Part shown: positions 8,990 to 17,199 of the stretch, one piece after another | How positions within the stretch are numbered: position 1 is the first letter of the stretch | How the letters are laid out: each line of letters begins with the position of its first letter | Assembly (NCBI GenBank): GCA_021323755.1 | Contig: JAJPKJ010000045.1 | Location: forward strand, 1 to 64,000 | DNA: 64,000 nucleotides | Reading direction: 5' to 3' | Source: Chitinophagales bacterium | GTDB lineage: Bacteria; Bacteroidota; Bacteroidia; Chitinophagales; Chitinophagaceae | The notes under the pieces: generated by a model | Seen by the model: the letters and a program-made list of their open reading frames with translations, nothing else | What the model was told of the DNA's origin: nothing | The model's database searches: none | Translations under genes and position numbers: made by a program

Positions 8990-10195
8990 ATGCCAGGATC
9001 AGAATTGTTCGGCGCAGAAGAGCGCAAAGAAGTCAATGATGTGTTGGAAACAGGCATGCTTTTCAGATACAATCATGACGCACAACGTAAAGGCATCTGG
9101 AAAGCCCGCGAATTTGAAGAAGAAGCAAAAAAGATTACCGGCGCAAAATATGCGCACGCGGTTTGTAACGGTTCGGCAGCAATTGCCACCGCGCTTGCTG
9201 CATCAGGCGTTGGCGCCGGCGATGAAGTGATCGTTCCCCCTTTTACCTTTATTGCCAGCGTGGAGGCAGTTTTATTTGTTGGTGCAATTCCGGTGTTTGC
9301 CGAAATTGATGAAACACTTTGTCTGAGCGCTGACGGAATTGAAAAAGCGATCACGAAAAATACAAAAGCAGTTTGTCTTGTGCACATGTGCGGCGGCATG
9401 GCGGACATGGATCCGATCATGCAGGTCATCAATGACTACAACTTGATTTTAGTAGAAGATGCAGGACAGGCATTTTCTTCATCATACAAAGGAACATCAA
9501 CCGGGCTTTTTGGAACCGCCGGAAGTTATTCATTCGACTTTTTTAAAATTGCCACCGCCGGCGAAGGTGGAATTGTGGTAACCAACGATGAAGAAGTGTA
9601 CAAATTGATCGATACCTATTCAGATCATGGCCATAATCATGTCGGCGCGAAACGCGGAATGGAACAACACCCGATACTCGGATTTAATTATCGCATCAGT
9701 GAATTGCATGCGGCAGTCGCACTCGCACAAACACGCAAAGTGCCCCAGATTCGAGAAATAAATCGTCGGCATAAAAAAGCATTAACGGAAATTCTTTCTC
9801 AAACTGAAGGAATTTCTTTTGCACGAATTGCCGATGCCGATGGTGATTCATCAACTTTCTTAAATATATTATTACCCGATACTGAATCCGCGAAACGCAC
9901 GGTTGATGAATTCAACAAGGCTGGCGTGGCAGGATTTGATTATTGGTTCATGAACATGTATCATTTCATCAATCAATGGGACCATTTAAAAAATTTACAG
10001 ACAGCTGCAAAATTGCCAGTTGAAATATTTGGTTCATCACAGGATTATAAAAATTTGTACTTGCCAAAAACACAGGAAGTGATTGGAAGATTGATTTCAT
10101 TCGGCATACGTTGCACATGGACAGATGAAGAGGTGAAGAACCTGGCGAATAATATTTCACAATGCGTTAAGAATGTTCTGAGCGTTGCGGTCTGA
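8990..10195 (+). CDS. kdnA: 8-amino-3,8-dideoxy-manno-octulosonate transaminase (KdnA), DegT/DnrJ/EryC1/StrS family
   Basis: A 401-residue PLP-dependent sugar aminotransferase of the DegT family. The PLP lysine is K186 in SFDFFKIATAGEGG, and VEDAGQAF at 155-162 holds the aspartate that pairs with the PLP ring nitrogen. In Shewanella, KdnA transfers the amino group of glutamate to the C8 aldehyde of oxidised Kdo. The specific call rests on its position directly before a KdnB-type iron alcohol dehydrogenase and kdsA, in an operon that also has kdsB. By family alone it would be only a sugar aminotransferase; the context makes other NDP-sugar roles less likely. Confidence 0.82.
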   Translation: MPGSELFGAEERKEVNDVLETGMLFRYNHDAQRKGIWKAREFEEEAKKITGAKYAHAVCNGSAAIATALAASGVGAGDEVIVPPFTFIASVEAVLFVGAIPVFAEIDETLCLSADGIEKAITKNTKAVCLVHMCGGMADMDPIMQVINDYNLILVEDAGQAFSSSYKGTSTGLFGTAGSYSFDFFKIATAGEGGIVVTNDEEVYKLIDTYSDHGHNHVGAKRGMEQHPILGFNYRISELHAAVALAQTRKVPQIREINRRHKKALTEILSQTEGISFARIADADGDSSTFLNILLPDTESAKRTVDEFNKAGVAGFDYWFMNMYHFINQWDHLKNLQTAAKLPVEIFGSSQDYKNLYLPKTQEVIGRLISFGIRCTWTDEEVKNLANNISQCVKNVLSVAV

Positions 10196-10286
10196 AAATC
10201 ATTTGTCTGATCCAACAGATTTGAAAAAACGAATTCACCCAATTCCCTAGGATCCCTGTAACAAAAAAATCATCACATTAACTCTC

Positions 10287-11366
10287 ATGCATAAGAATTT
10301 TAAAAACATCGAAAAAACAGTTTACGGACGTGGGAGTTTTGATATGATGGATGAAATTCTTTCCGCAAAAAGAAAGGAAAATGGCAAATTTTTTCTTTAC
10401 GTAGTCGATCATTATTTTAAAGATAAACCGCTCACAAATCGCATACCTGCAAAGCCTGAAGACGTAATAAAATTTATTGATGTTGATCCCTTCGAACCCA
10501 CCACCGGTCAAATTGATGATCTGCGCGATGAAATATTATCATCAAGGGGTTTGCCTGCCGGCGTTATCGGCATCGGCGGTGGAAGTATTATGGATATTGC
10601 AAAAGCAGTTTCCTTAATGTTCACCAATGAAGGTTCATCCACTTTATACCAGGGTTTGAATCTGATAAAGAAACCGGGAATTTATCATCTTGGCGTCCCA
10701 ACGATTTCCGGAACGGGCGCAGAAGTTTCGATGACAGCCGTATTGACCGGCCCGGTGAAAAAACTCGGGTTAAAATGTGAGTGGACGGTTTTCAACCAGG
10801 TCATTCTTGACCCCGAATTAATTGCCTCCGTTCCGACTGATAAATGGTTCTATACCGGAATGGATACTTATATTCATTGCATCGAATCAGAAAACGGGAT
10901 ATTAAATAACGCCTACAGTCATGCTTATGCGGAGCAGGCATTAAAACTTTGCCAGGAAATTTATCTGGGAGAGAAATCAGGGCAGACCGCGGAAAATGAT
11001 GATAAATTAATGGTCGCATCATTAATGGGCGGCTTGAGTTTAACCTATTCAGAAGTTGGTGTTTGCCATGCATTATCCTATGGTCTTTCAAAGATTCTGG
11101 GAGAAAAACATTGTTATGCAAATTGCCTTGCCTTTCAGCATTTGGAAGATTATTATAAAAATGGCGTGAAAGAATTTGAACAAATGCTTATCAAACACCG
11201 CATTCAGCTGCCAAAAAATATAAGTCAGGGCTGGACCAATGAACAAATAACTGCAATGGCAGAAGTGGCCTATAACCTTCCGCACATGTGGAATCATGCA
11301 GTAGGAACAGATTGGAAAGAAAAAATTTCTATTGAAACTATTAAAGAACTGTACAAACGATTTTAA
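10287..11366 (+). CDS. kdnB: 3-deoxy-manno-octulosonate 8-oxidase (KdnB), iron-containing alcohol dehydrogenase family
   Basis: A 359-residue group III alcohol dehydrogenase. The nucleotide-binding GGGSIMD is at 97-103. Metal ligands are D193 and H197 (GMDTYIHCIE), H261 (VCHALSYGL) and H275 (GEKHCYANC), so the iron site is complete. KdnB oxidises the C8 hydroxyl of Kdo, giving the aldehyde that KdnA aminates. It follows kdnA after 91 bp and precedes kdsA by 2 bp, which supports co-expression. A role on a different polyol sugar cannot be excluded from family membership alone. Confidence 0.82.
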   Translation: MHKNFKNIEKTVYGRGSFDMMDEILSAKRKENGKFFLYVVDHYFKDKPLTNRIPAKPEDVIKFIDVDPFEPTTGQIDDLRDEILSSRGLPAGVIGIGGGSIMDIAKAVSLMFTNEGSSTLYQGLNLIKKPGIYHLGVPTISGTGAEVSMTAVLTGPVKKLGLKCEWTVFNQVILDPELIASVPTDKWFYTGMDTYIHCIESENGILNNAYSHAYAEQALKLCQEIYLGEKSGQTAENDDKLMVASLMGGLSLTYSEVGVCHALSYGLSKILGEKHCYANCLAFQHLEDYYKNGVKEFEQMLIKHRIQLPKNISQGWTNEQITAMAEVAYNLPHMWNHAVGTDWKEKISIETIKELYKRF

Positions 11367-11368
11367 TT

Positions 11369-12202
11369 ATGAGCAAGAAAAAAATAATGGTTGGAAATAT
11401 TGAATGTGGAGCCGATGAACTCTTTATTATTTCCGGGCCTTGCGTCATTGAAGAAGAAACGATCATGATGAAGACCGCAGAGAAATTAAAAGAAGTCAGC
11501 GAGCGGTTACACATCCCCGTTATATACAAATCATCTTTTTCAAAAGACAATAGAAGCAGCTTAAAATATTATAACGGGCCGGGATTGGAAAAAGGAATAA
11601 AAATGCTCGCAAAAGTGAAAGAGCAATTTGGTTTTCCGGTCTTAACGGATATTCATTATCCCGACCAGGCTGCCCCCGCCGGAGAAGTTTGTGATGTGCT
11701 GCAAATTCCTGCCTATTTGTGCATGCAAACAGGATTGATGGTCGCCGCTGCAAAAACTGGAAGAGTGATCAATATTAAACACGGGCAATTTCTCGCGCCC
11801 GATAATATGAAACATCCTGTTGGCAAATGCGTGGAAGCTGGTAATGATAAAATCATTTTGACCGAACGCGGATATACGATGGGTTATAATGACCTGGTTG
11901 TTGACCCGCGCAGTTTTTATCACCTGAATCAATTGGGCTATCCGGTTGTCTTTGACATCACCCATTCGATCCGTAAATATGGAATTCCAAGTGCAGATTC
12001 CAAAGGCGGTGCAAGAGAGTTTTTGCCCGTATTAAGTCGGGCAGGTGTTGCTTCCGGTGTTGATGGTGTATTTATAGAAACGCACCCCGATCCGGAAAAA
12101 GCATTATGCGATGCAGCAAGTCAATTATGTGTTTATGACCTGGAAGAATTCCTGAAACCGATTTTAGAACTACATTCGATAGAAGTAAAATACACGAAGT
12201 AA
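11369..12202 (+). CDS. kdsA: 3-deoxy-8-phosphooctulonate synthase (KdsA), metal-dependent type, diverged
   Basis: A 277-residue member of the KdsA/DAHP synthase family, which condenses phosphoenolpyruvate with arabinose 5-phosphate. Cys25 in SGPCVIEE marks the metal-dependent class (Asn in E. coli). The other ligands are seen in DITHSI, IETHPDPE and the aspartate of LCDAASQ. The phosphate-binding KDNRSS motif is kept. Two positions differ from the E. coli and Aquifex sequences as I remember them: ARQTD/CRQTD is CMQTG here (about residues 116-120), and VKK before the QF motif is IKH. The changed Arg is one I recall as an acceptor-phosphate contact. See findings. Confidence 0.88.
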   Translation: MSKKKIMVGNIECGADELFIISGPCVIEEETIMMKTAEKLKEVSERLHIPVIYKSSFSKDNRSSLKYYNGPGLEKGIKMLAKVKEQFGFPVLTDIHYPDQAAPAGEVCDVLQIPAYLCMQTGLMVAAAKTGRVINIKHGQFLAPDNMKHPVGKCVEAGNDKIILTERGYTMGYNDLVVDPRSFYHLNQLGYPVVFDITHSIRKYGIPSADSKGGAREFLPVLSRAGVASGVDGVFIETHPDPEKALCDAASQLCVYDLEEFLKPILELHSIEVKYTK

Positions 12203-12250
12203 AAGAGTAAAAACATAGTTTTGCTTTCCAAATTCTTAATTTAATTAAAC

Positions 12251-13261
12251 ATGGAACTATATCTCGACTCAGCCAACCTCAAAGAAATCGAAGAAGGATT
12301 TAAACTTGGCTTTCTTGATGGCTTAACTACCACGCCAACTTTTATGCAACGTGAAGGCATAACCGATATTGATGGAACAATTGTAAAACTTTCGAAAATA
12401 GTGCCTGTGCTCCAGATCGAAGCATTGGGAAATACTGCCGAGGAAGTTTTAAAGGAAGCGCACCGCCAGCTGGATTTAGGATTGGACCCCAAGAAAACGG
12501 TTTTCAAATTGCCTGTTTCCCTGGAAGCGGTTCGGGCCTGCCATTTGTTACGCAAAGAAGGATTACTCGTAAATATTCATCTTGTTTATACCTTACAACA
12601 GGCATATATGGCAATGCATGCAGGCGCCAATTATGTTTGCCCGCTTGTTGGTCGTTTGCAGGATCAGGGGCACGACGCACTTGCACTAATTGAGCAGTGC
12701 GTTAAGGCGGTTGATCATTACCGTTATGATACCAAAGTGATGTTCAGTTCGGTTCGCCACAATGAGCATGTTCGCAATGCCATCAATATCGGTGTTCACA
12801 CCATTACCATTCCCCTTAAAGTATTGAAATCGCTTACGGATAATAATTTCACCACCATTGGCACTGAACAATTTTTGCGCGATACAAGATTAATGACCGT
12901 TCGGGTAAAAGAAGCCATGAACTCCGTGAATCCTATTGTTGATGCAGCCACAGATCTGAAACATGCTATTGTGAAAATGACCGAATTTGGCTTTGGCGCC
13001 GTTACTGTTGTCAATAATGGAACGATCAAAGGTGTTTTTACGGACGGTGACCTAAGGAGATTATTACAGCAGGATGGCGAACACATTTTAAATAAAAAAC
13101 TGGGTGATCTTTCTTATAAATCACCGATCAGCATTGATGCCAATGCATTATTGAATGATGCAGCCGGTCTATTCAAAAAAACAAATGTTGACACGATATT
13201 GGTAACAGAAGATGACAAGCCGGTAGGCATGCTCGACATTCAGGATTTGAAAAATGACTAA
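12251..13261 (+). CDS. Transaldolase-family aldolase fused to a KdsD-type CBS pair
   Basis: A 336-residue two-part protein. Residues 1-215 match the fructose-6-phosphate aldolase / TalC branch of transaldolases, with the catalytic set D6, E57 and Schiff-base K86 (VFKLP). The nearly invariant TTNPS motif is TTTPT here (Asn28 to Thr), and the FSA Tyr131 position is Leu. Residues 218-336 are two CBS motifs, the first ending in GVFTDGDLRR, which closely resembles the CBS pair of arabinose-5-phosphate isomerase KdsD. It sits between kdsA and a KdsC-like gene, and no SIS-domain KdsD is present in the window. I infer that it supplies the KdsA acceptor under CBS-mediated feedback; the reaction is unproven. 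Confidence 0.75.
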   Translation: MELYLDSANLKEIEEGFKLGFLDGLTTTPTFMQREGITDIDGTIVKLSKIVPVLQIEALGNTAEEVLKEAHRQLDLGLDPKKTVFKLPVSLEAVRACHLLRKEGLLVNIHLVYTLQQAYMAMHAGANYVCPLVGRLQDQGHDALALIEQCVKAVDHYRYDTKVMFSSVRHNEHVRNAINIGVHTITIPLKVLKSLTDNNFTTIGTEQFLRDTRLMTVRVKEAMNSVNPIVDAATDLKHAIVKMTEFGFGAVTVVNNGTIKGVFTDGDLRRLLQQDGEHILNKKLGDLSYKSPISIDANALLNDAAGLFKKTNVDTILVTEDDKPVGMLDIQDLKND

Positions 13262-13303
13262 TTCCTGTAATTCGTTTCAATTCGCGCAAAAAATGCATTA
13301 TAC

Positions 13304-14014
13304 ATGACCGTTAGTTTTAACGAAATCAAATCTTTGTTTACCGGAAGGTTTTTAACTGACCCGGAAATTCTTCAGAAAAAACTCTCCTATATCCGCGCTT
13401 TTGTATTTGACTGGGATGGCGTTTTCAACAATGGCACTAAAAATGAAAATGGATCAAGCGCCTTCAGTGAAGTGGATGCCATGGGCACCAACCTGTTGCG
13501 TTTCAATCATTACATTCTTTCCAGGAACAATTTGTTCACCGCCATCATCTCCGGAGAAAAAAATCAACTTGCTTTTATTTTTGCAAAACGAGAACATTTC
13601 AACGAGGTGTATTATAAGATCAGGAATAAAGCAGAAGCGCTGAATCATCTGTGCAAACTCAATAATCTGCATTCGCACGAAGTAGCATTTGTTTTCGATG
13701 ATGTACTTGATTTTTCTGCGGCAAAGATTGCAGGTGCAAGGATCATGGTAGGAAGAAGATCCAATCCGTTATTGACCGATTTTGCCATTAATAATAATCT
13801 CGTTGATTATATCAGTTCGACTGATGGCGGAAATCATGCGGTAAGAGAAGCTGTTGAGTTGGTGATGGCCTTGAGTGGAAAATATGATGAAACCCTTAGG
13901 CAAAGGATGGATTTCAGCGACGATTATAAACAGTACTGGGAATTACGCAATTCAGTGGAAACCCAATTTTATACAACTGACCAAAAGGCAATCATTCAAC
14001 AAACCCCACAATGA
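13304..14014 (+). CDS. KdsC-like HAD phosphatase
   Basis: A 236-residue HAD-superfamily protein without cap domain. Motif I is FDWDGVF (both Asp, about residues 31-37), motif II the serine of IISGEK, motif III the lysine of RNKAEAL, and motif IV VFDDVLD. The GGNHAVREAVEL segment matches the C-terminal GGxGAVRE region of KdsC. KdsC removes the phosphate from Kdo 8-phosphate before oxidation or activation. About 45 extra residues at the C-terminus and a 25-residue N-terminal extension are not in E. coli KdsC. The gene overlaps kdsB by 4 bp. The precise substrate is inferred from context. Confidence 0.78.
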   Translation: MTVSFNEIKSLFTGRFLTDPEILQKKLSYIRAFVFDWDGVFNNGTKNENGSSAFSEVDAMGTNLLRFNHYILSRNNLFTAIISGEKNQLAFIFAKREHFNEVYYKIRNKAEALNHLCKLNNLHSHEVAFVFDDVLDFSAAKIAGARIMVGRRSNPLLTDFAINNNLVDYISSTDGGNHAVREAVELVMALSGKYDETLRQRMDFSDDYKQYWELRNSVETQFYTTDQKAIIQQTPQ

Positions 14015-14760
14015 TTATTGGAATCATTCCTGCTCGATTTGCCTCAACCCGTTTTCCCGGGAAACCGTTGATTGACATCAACGGAAAGTCAATGATACAG
14101 CGGGTATACGAGCAATCTGCAAAATCAAGATCATTAAATAGGATAATCGTTGCAACGGAGGATAAGCAAATTGCTGATCACGTAATTGGTTTTGGTGGTG
14201 AGGCGGTAATGACCGGCGAACATCATGCAAGTGGCACCGACAGGTGTTTTGAAGCTTTGGGAAAACTAAAGGAATCCTATCAATATATCATCAACATCCA
14301 GGGCGACGAGCCCTTTATTGAACCTGAGCAAATTGATGAACTGGCAGAAGCATTGAAAAATGGGGATATTGAAATTGCAACACAAATGATCGCCGTAAAA
14401 AATGAATCAGAATTATTTGATGCCGGCGAAGCAAAAATTATATTGAATAAAAACAATGAAGCAATATATTTCAGCCGGGCAGCAATTCCTTATTTGCGAA
14501 ATGTCGATCAAAAGGAATGGCATACCCATCACCTCTATTACCGGCAGGTCGGCATGTACGCATACCGAAACGATATTCTGAAGAAAATCACACAGCTTCC
14601 TGTATCGTCGCTGGAAAAAGCGGAATCATTAGAGCAATTGCGCTGGTTGCAAAACGGATTTAAAATAAAATGCGTTCTTACAGAATACGAGAGTCATTGT
14701 GTCGATGTGCCGGAAGATGTTGAGCGGATATTGAAATTGAAAAAAGATATTCAGCCTTGA
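14011..14760 (+). CDS. kdsB: 3-deoxy-manno-octulosonate cytidylyltransferase (KdsB)
   Basis: A 249-residue CMP-Kdo synthetase. The CTP-binding PARFASTRFPGKPL is at residues 7-20, HHASGTDRCFEA binds the metal and sugar, and NIQGDEPFIEPEQI follows. It activates Kdo, or here probably Kdo8N, as the CMP sugar for transfer to lipid A. In Shewanella the KdsB next to kdnAB prefers the 8-amino sugar; whether this one does cannot be read from sequence. Its ATG lies inside the end of the phosphatase gene, so the two are translationally coupled. Confidence 0.93.
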   Translation: MIIGIIPARFASTRFPGKPLIDINGKSMIQRVYEQSAKSRSLNRIIVATEDKQIADHVIGFGGEAVMTGEHHASGTDRCFEALGKLKESYQYIINIQGDEPFIEPEQIDELAEALKNGDIEIATQMIAVKNESELFDAGEAKIILNKNNEAIYFSRAAIPYLRNVDQKEWHTHHLYYRQVGMYAYRNDILKKITQLPVSSLEKAESLEQLRWLQNGFKIKCVLTEYESHCVDVPEDVERILKLKKDIQP

Positions 14761-14812
14761 GTATGTCCTTTTCGTGAAAGGTATTGTCCAAAAAAAAATC
14801 GTTCGTCTCCAT

Positions 14813-15757
14813 ATGGCAAAAGAAAAAATTTTAGTGATCGGCGCTTCCGGCCAAATAGGCGTCGAGCTTACACTTGCGTTAAGGAAAATTTATGGCAATG
14901 CAAATGTTGTAGCCTCCGACCTGCGAGAAGAAAATGAATTGCTGAAAGGAACCGGTCCTTATGTTTCACTCGATGTAATGAATAAAGAGATGCTGCACGT
15001 GCAGGTGATCCGTCAGAACATTACACAGATCTATTTATTGGCTGCGATCCTTTCGGCGACAGGAGAAAAAAATCCGGGACTTGCCTGGCATTTGAATATG
15101 CAGGGATTATTGAATGTGCTTGATATCGCACGAGAAGAAAAATTGCAAAAAGTTTATTGGCCAAGCAGCATTGCCGTTTTCGGTCCCACTTCTCCAAAAC
15201 AAAATTGTCCGCAACAAACGATCATTGAACCGATCACGGTCTATGGCATCAGTAAATATGCCGGTGAATTCTGGTGCAATTATTTTCACCAGCGTTTTGG
15301 AGTTGATGTCCGCAGCATCCGATATCCGGGATTGATCAGTTATAAATCAGCGCCGGGCGGGGGAACAACAGATTATGCAATTGAAATTTTTCATGAAGCG
15401 CTTGAACACGAAAAATATAAATGCTTTTTGAAAGAAGATACCTACTTGCCGATGATGTATATGCCCGACGCCATACGCGCGACCATCGAATTGATGGAAG
15501 CGCCGGCAGAGAAAATTTCCATTCACACCTCATATAATGTTGCCGCCATAACCTTTTCGCCGAAAGAAATTGCAAGTGAAATCAAAAAACACATTCCCGG
15601 TTTTGAAATAAATTTTGCTCCAGATTATCGCCAGGCAATCGCCAACAGTTGGCCACAAAGCATTGACGATACGGTAGCCAGAAATGATTGGGGATGGAAA
15701 CATGAATATGACCTCAGCAGGATGACAGCCGATATGCTACAGAACCTTCAGCCTTGA
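14813..15757 (+). CDS. tdh: L-threonine 3-dehydrogenase, short-chain (SDR) type
   Basis: A 314-residue extended short-chain dehydrogenase. The NAD-binding GASGQIG lies close to the N-terminus, and the catalytic pair is YGISK. The APGGGTTDYAIEIFHEAL and LPMMYMPDAIRATIELMEAP segments are what I recall from the threonine dehydrogenase of Flavobacterium frigidimaris and its animal homologues, not from UDP-galactose epimerases. It oxidises threonine to 2-amino-3-ketobutyrate with NAD. The ATG at 14813 is preferred over a GTG at 14774 because it starts just before the first strand of the fold. It follows kdsB but is probably unrelated in function. Confidence 0.85.
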   Translation: MAKEKILVIGASGQIGVELTLALRKIYGNANVVASDLREENELLKGTGPYVSLDVMNKEMLHVQVIRQNITQIYLLAAILSATGEKNPGLAWHLNMQGLLNVLDIAREEKLQKVYWPSSIAVFGPTSPKQNCPQQTIIEPITVYGISKYAGEFWCNYFHQRFGVDVRSIRYPGLISYKSAPGGGTTDYAIEIFHEALEHEKYKCFLKEDTYLPMMYMPDAIRATIELMEAPAEKISIHTSYNVAAITFSPKEIASEIKKHIPGFEINFAPDYRQAIANSWPQSIDDTVARNDWGWKHEYDLSRMTADMLQNLQP

Positions 15758-15802
15758 TCTTTGTTACGGATAATGTCCAGGAATAATTTTTTACGCAAAT
15801 AA

Positions 15803-16438
15803 ATGATCGTGAAACTATTTTTCATCACCCCGATATTATTTTCAGCATTGTTTGTTTCCGCCCAAAAGAAAAATCTACCAAATGGAGAATGGCGTGCGGT
15901 TTTAGAAAGAAGCGACGGAAATAATATCGTTTTCAACTTCCAGACCAAGGATAGCGCCGGCAAAAAAATATTATACATTAAAAACGCAGATGAAAGATTA
16001 TTGGTAGATGAAATAAAAAACACTGGCGACTCTATCATTATTAAACTGCCTTTTTTTGAGGCACAGCTACATGTTGTTTTGCAAAGCAATAATGACCTTA
16101 GCGGTTTTTATTATAAACGGCTGGTCGATAATTATCAGGTGATGCCCATGCATGCTTATTACCAGCAAAACTTCCGATTCCCGGTTTCGCAAAAAAAAAC
16201 AAACACAAATGTTACCGGAAGATGGGCTGTGGTCTTTTGGAACGACGATGCAAAAGATTCAACATTTGATGTCGGAGAATTTGTGCAGGAGGGAAATCTG
16301 GTTACCGGAACTTTTTTAGATCCAACCGGCGATTTTCGTTATCTGCAGGGAGTAGTCGATGGCGATCTATTAAAGCTTTCTGCCTTTGATGGCACCATGC
16401 ATATTTGTTCACGGCAAAAGTCGATCACGATAAAATGA
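15803..16438 (+). pseudogene. TlpA-family disulfide reductase, N-terminal part, frameshifted
   Basis: The first 211 codons of a gene that continues in another frame at 16405. A signal peptide (residues 1-20, ending VSAQ) is followed by a beta-rich domain seen before the thioredoxin domain in Bacteroidota TlpA-like proteins. The last sensible residues are LKLSAFDGT; the following 14 residues read out of frame to a stop. Reading one extra base at about 16395 (ACCAT as ACCCAT) restores HAYLFTAKVD and joins the two halves into a protein of about 411 residues. This is either a real one-base deletion or an assembly/sequencing error. Confidence 0.75.
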
Positions 16439-17037
16439 TCGGGTTGCATTTTTCGGGTCCGACCTTTAAGAATAATTGGATCGCAAAGAAAGATGATCAG
16501 GCAAAACTCTCCGATGAGTTCGCCCTTACAAAAATGAAAGCCGGTGAGACCAGGTTGAATTTTTCTTTTAAAGATATTAATGGAAAGAAAATCTCGCTTA
16601 GTGATGACCGTTATAAAAATAAAGTGGTCATCATACAGATCATGGGTTCATGGTGCCCTAATTGCATGGATGAAACTGCGCTGATGACAAAACTCTACAG
16701 CGAATTCAAAAACAAAGGCGTAGAAATAATTGGACTTGCCTATGAACGAAGCACCAATTTTGCGCGTTCACAAAACAGCCTGCGCAGTTTTCAAAAAAGA
16801 TTTGATGTGAGATACGAAATATTGATAAGCGGAGTTTCGGTCAATGATTCTTTGCGCTCCGATAAAACATTACCGCAGCTTGAAAGGATTGAAGGGTTTC
16901 CCACAACTATTTTTATTGGCAAAGATGGAAAGGTGGCAAAAATTCATACCGGTTTTAATGGACCCGGAACCGGTGAACATTATGCAGAACAACAAAAAGA
17001 ATTTTACGACATTGTAAATGAATTGCTCACAAAATAA
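16405..17037 (+). CDS. TlpA-family disulfide reductase, C-terminal thioredoxin part
   Basis: Continues the gene broken at about 16395. This frame contains the thioredoxin domain of the AhpC/TSA-Redoxin type: the redox pair is in GSWCPNCMDE, and the cis-proline is in IEGFPTTIFIGKDGKV near the C-terminus. It would act as a periplasmic thiol:disulfide oxidoreductase if exported, but the signal peptide is in the other half. The first codon in the open frame is TTG at 16405, which is not a natural start. A free-standing product would lack export, so I regard it as part of the interrupted gene. Confidence 0.72.
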   Translation: MFTAKVDHDKMIGLHFSGPTFKNNWIAKKDDQAKLSDEFALTKMKAGETRLNFSFKDINGKKISLSDDRYKNKVVIIQIMGSWCPNCMDETALMTKLYSEFKNKGVEIIGLAYERSTNFARSQNSLRSFQKRFDVRYEILISGVSVNDSLRSDKTLPQLERIEGFPTTIFIGKDGKVAKIHTGFNGPGTGEHYAEQQKEFYDIVNELLTK

Positions 17038-17048
17038 CCTTTCCATAT

Positions 17049-17086
17049 TGGCTCGTGTGGCGGTGTTGTTGTCACCGCACCGGCCA
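17049..17086. other. Two-step hairpin after the TlpA-like gene
   Basis: An outer 5 bp stem (TTGGC/GCCAA) and an inner 6 bp stem (GCGGTG/CACCGC, 7-nt loop), 11 bp after the stop codon. There is no T-run on the plus strand, so it is a weak terminator candidate or an mRNA 3' structure. Confidence 0.4.
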
Positions 17087-17199
17087 ACATAGCATCGATC
17101 TTCAATAATTGTACAAATGACGATTACAAAAAAATAATTTTCGCACAACCCGTTTTTGTGATTTGTTATTTCGTAATTTCAGCAGCAAAACGATTTGCC

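Noticed and set aside
8990-14760. Nonulosonic acid (sialic/legionaminic) cluster
   Set aside because: The synthase is KdsA-like, not NeuB-like, and the cytidylyltransferase is KdsB rather than NeuA.
14813-15757. Epimerase for lipopolysaccharide sugars
   Set aside because: Although next to kdsB, the signature segments are those of SDR-type threonine dehydrogenase as I recall them.
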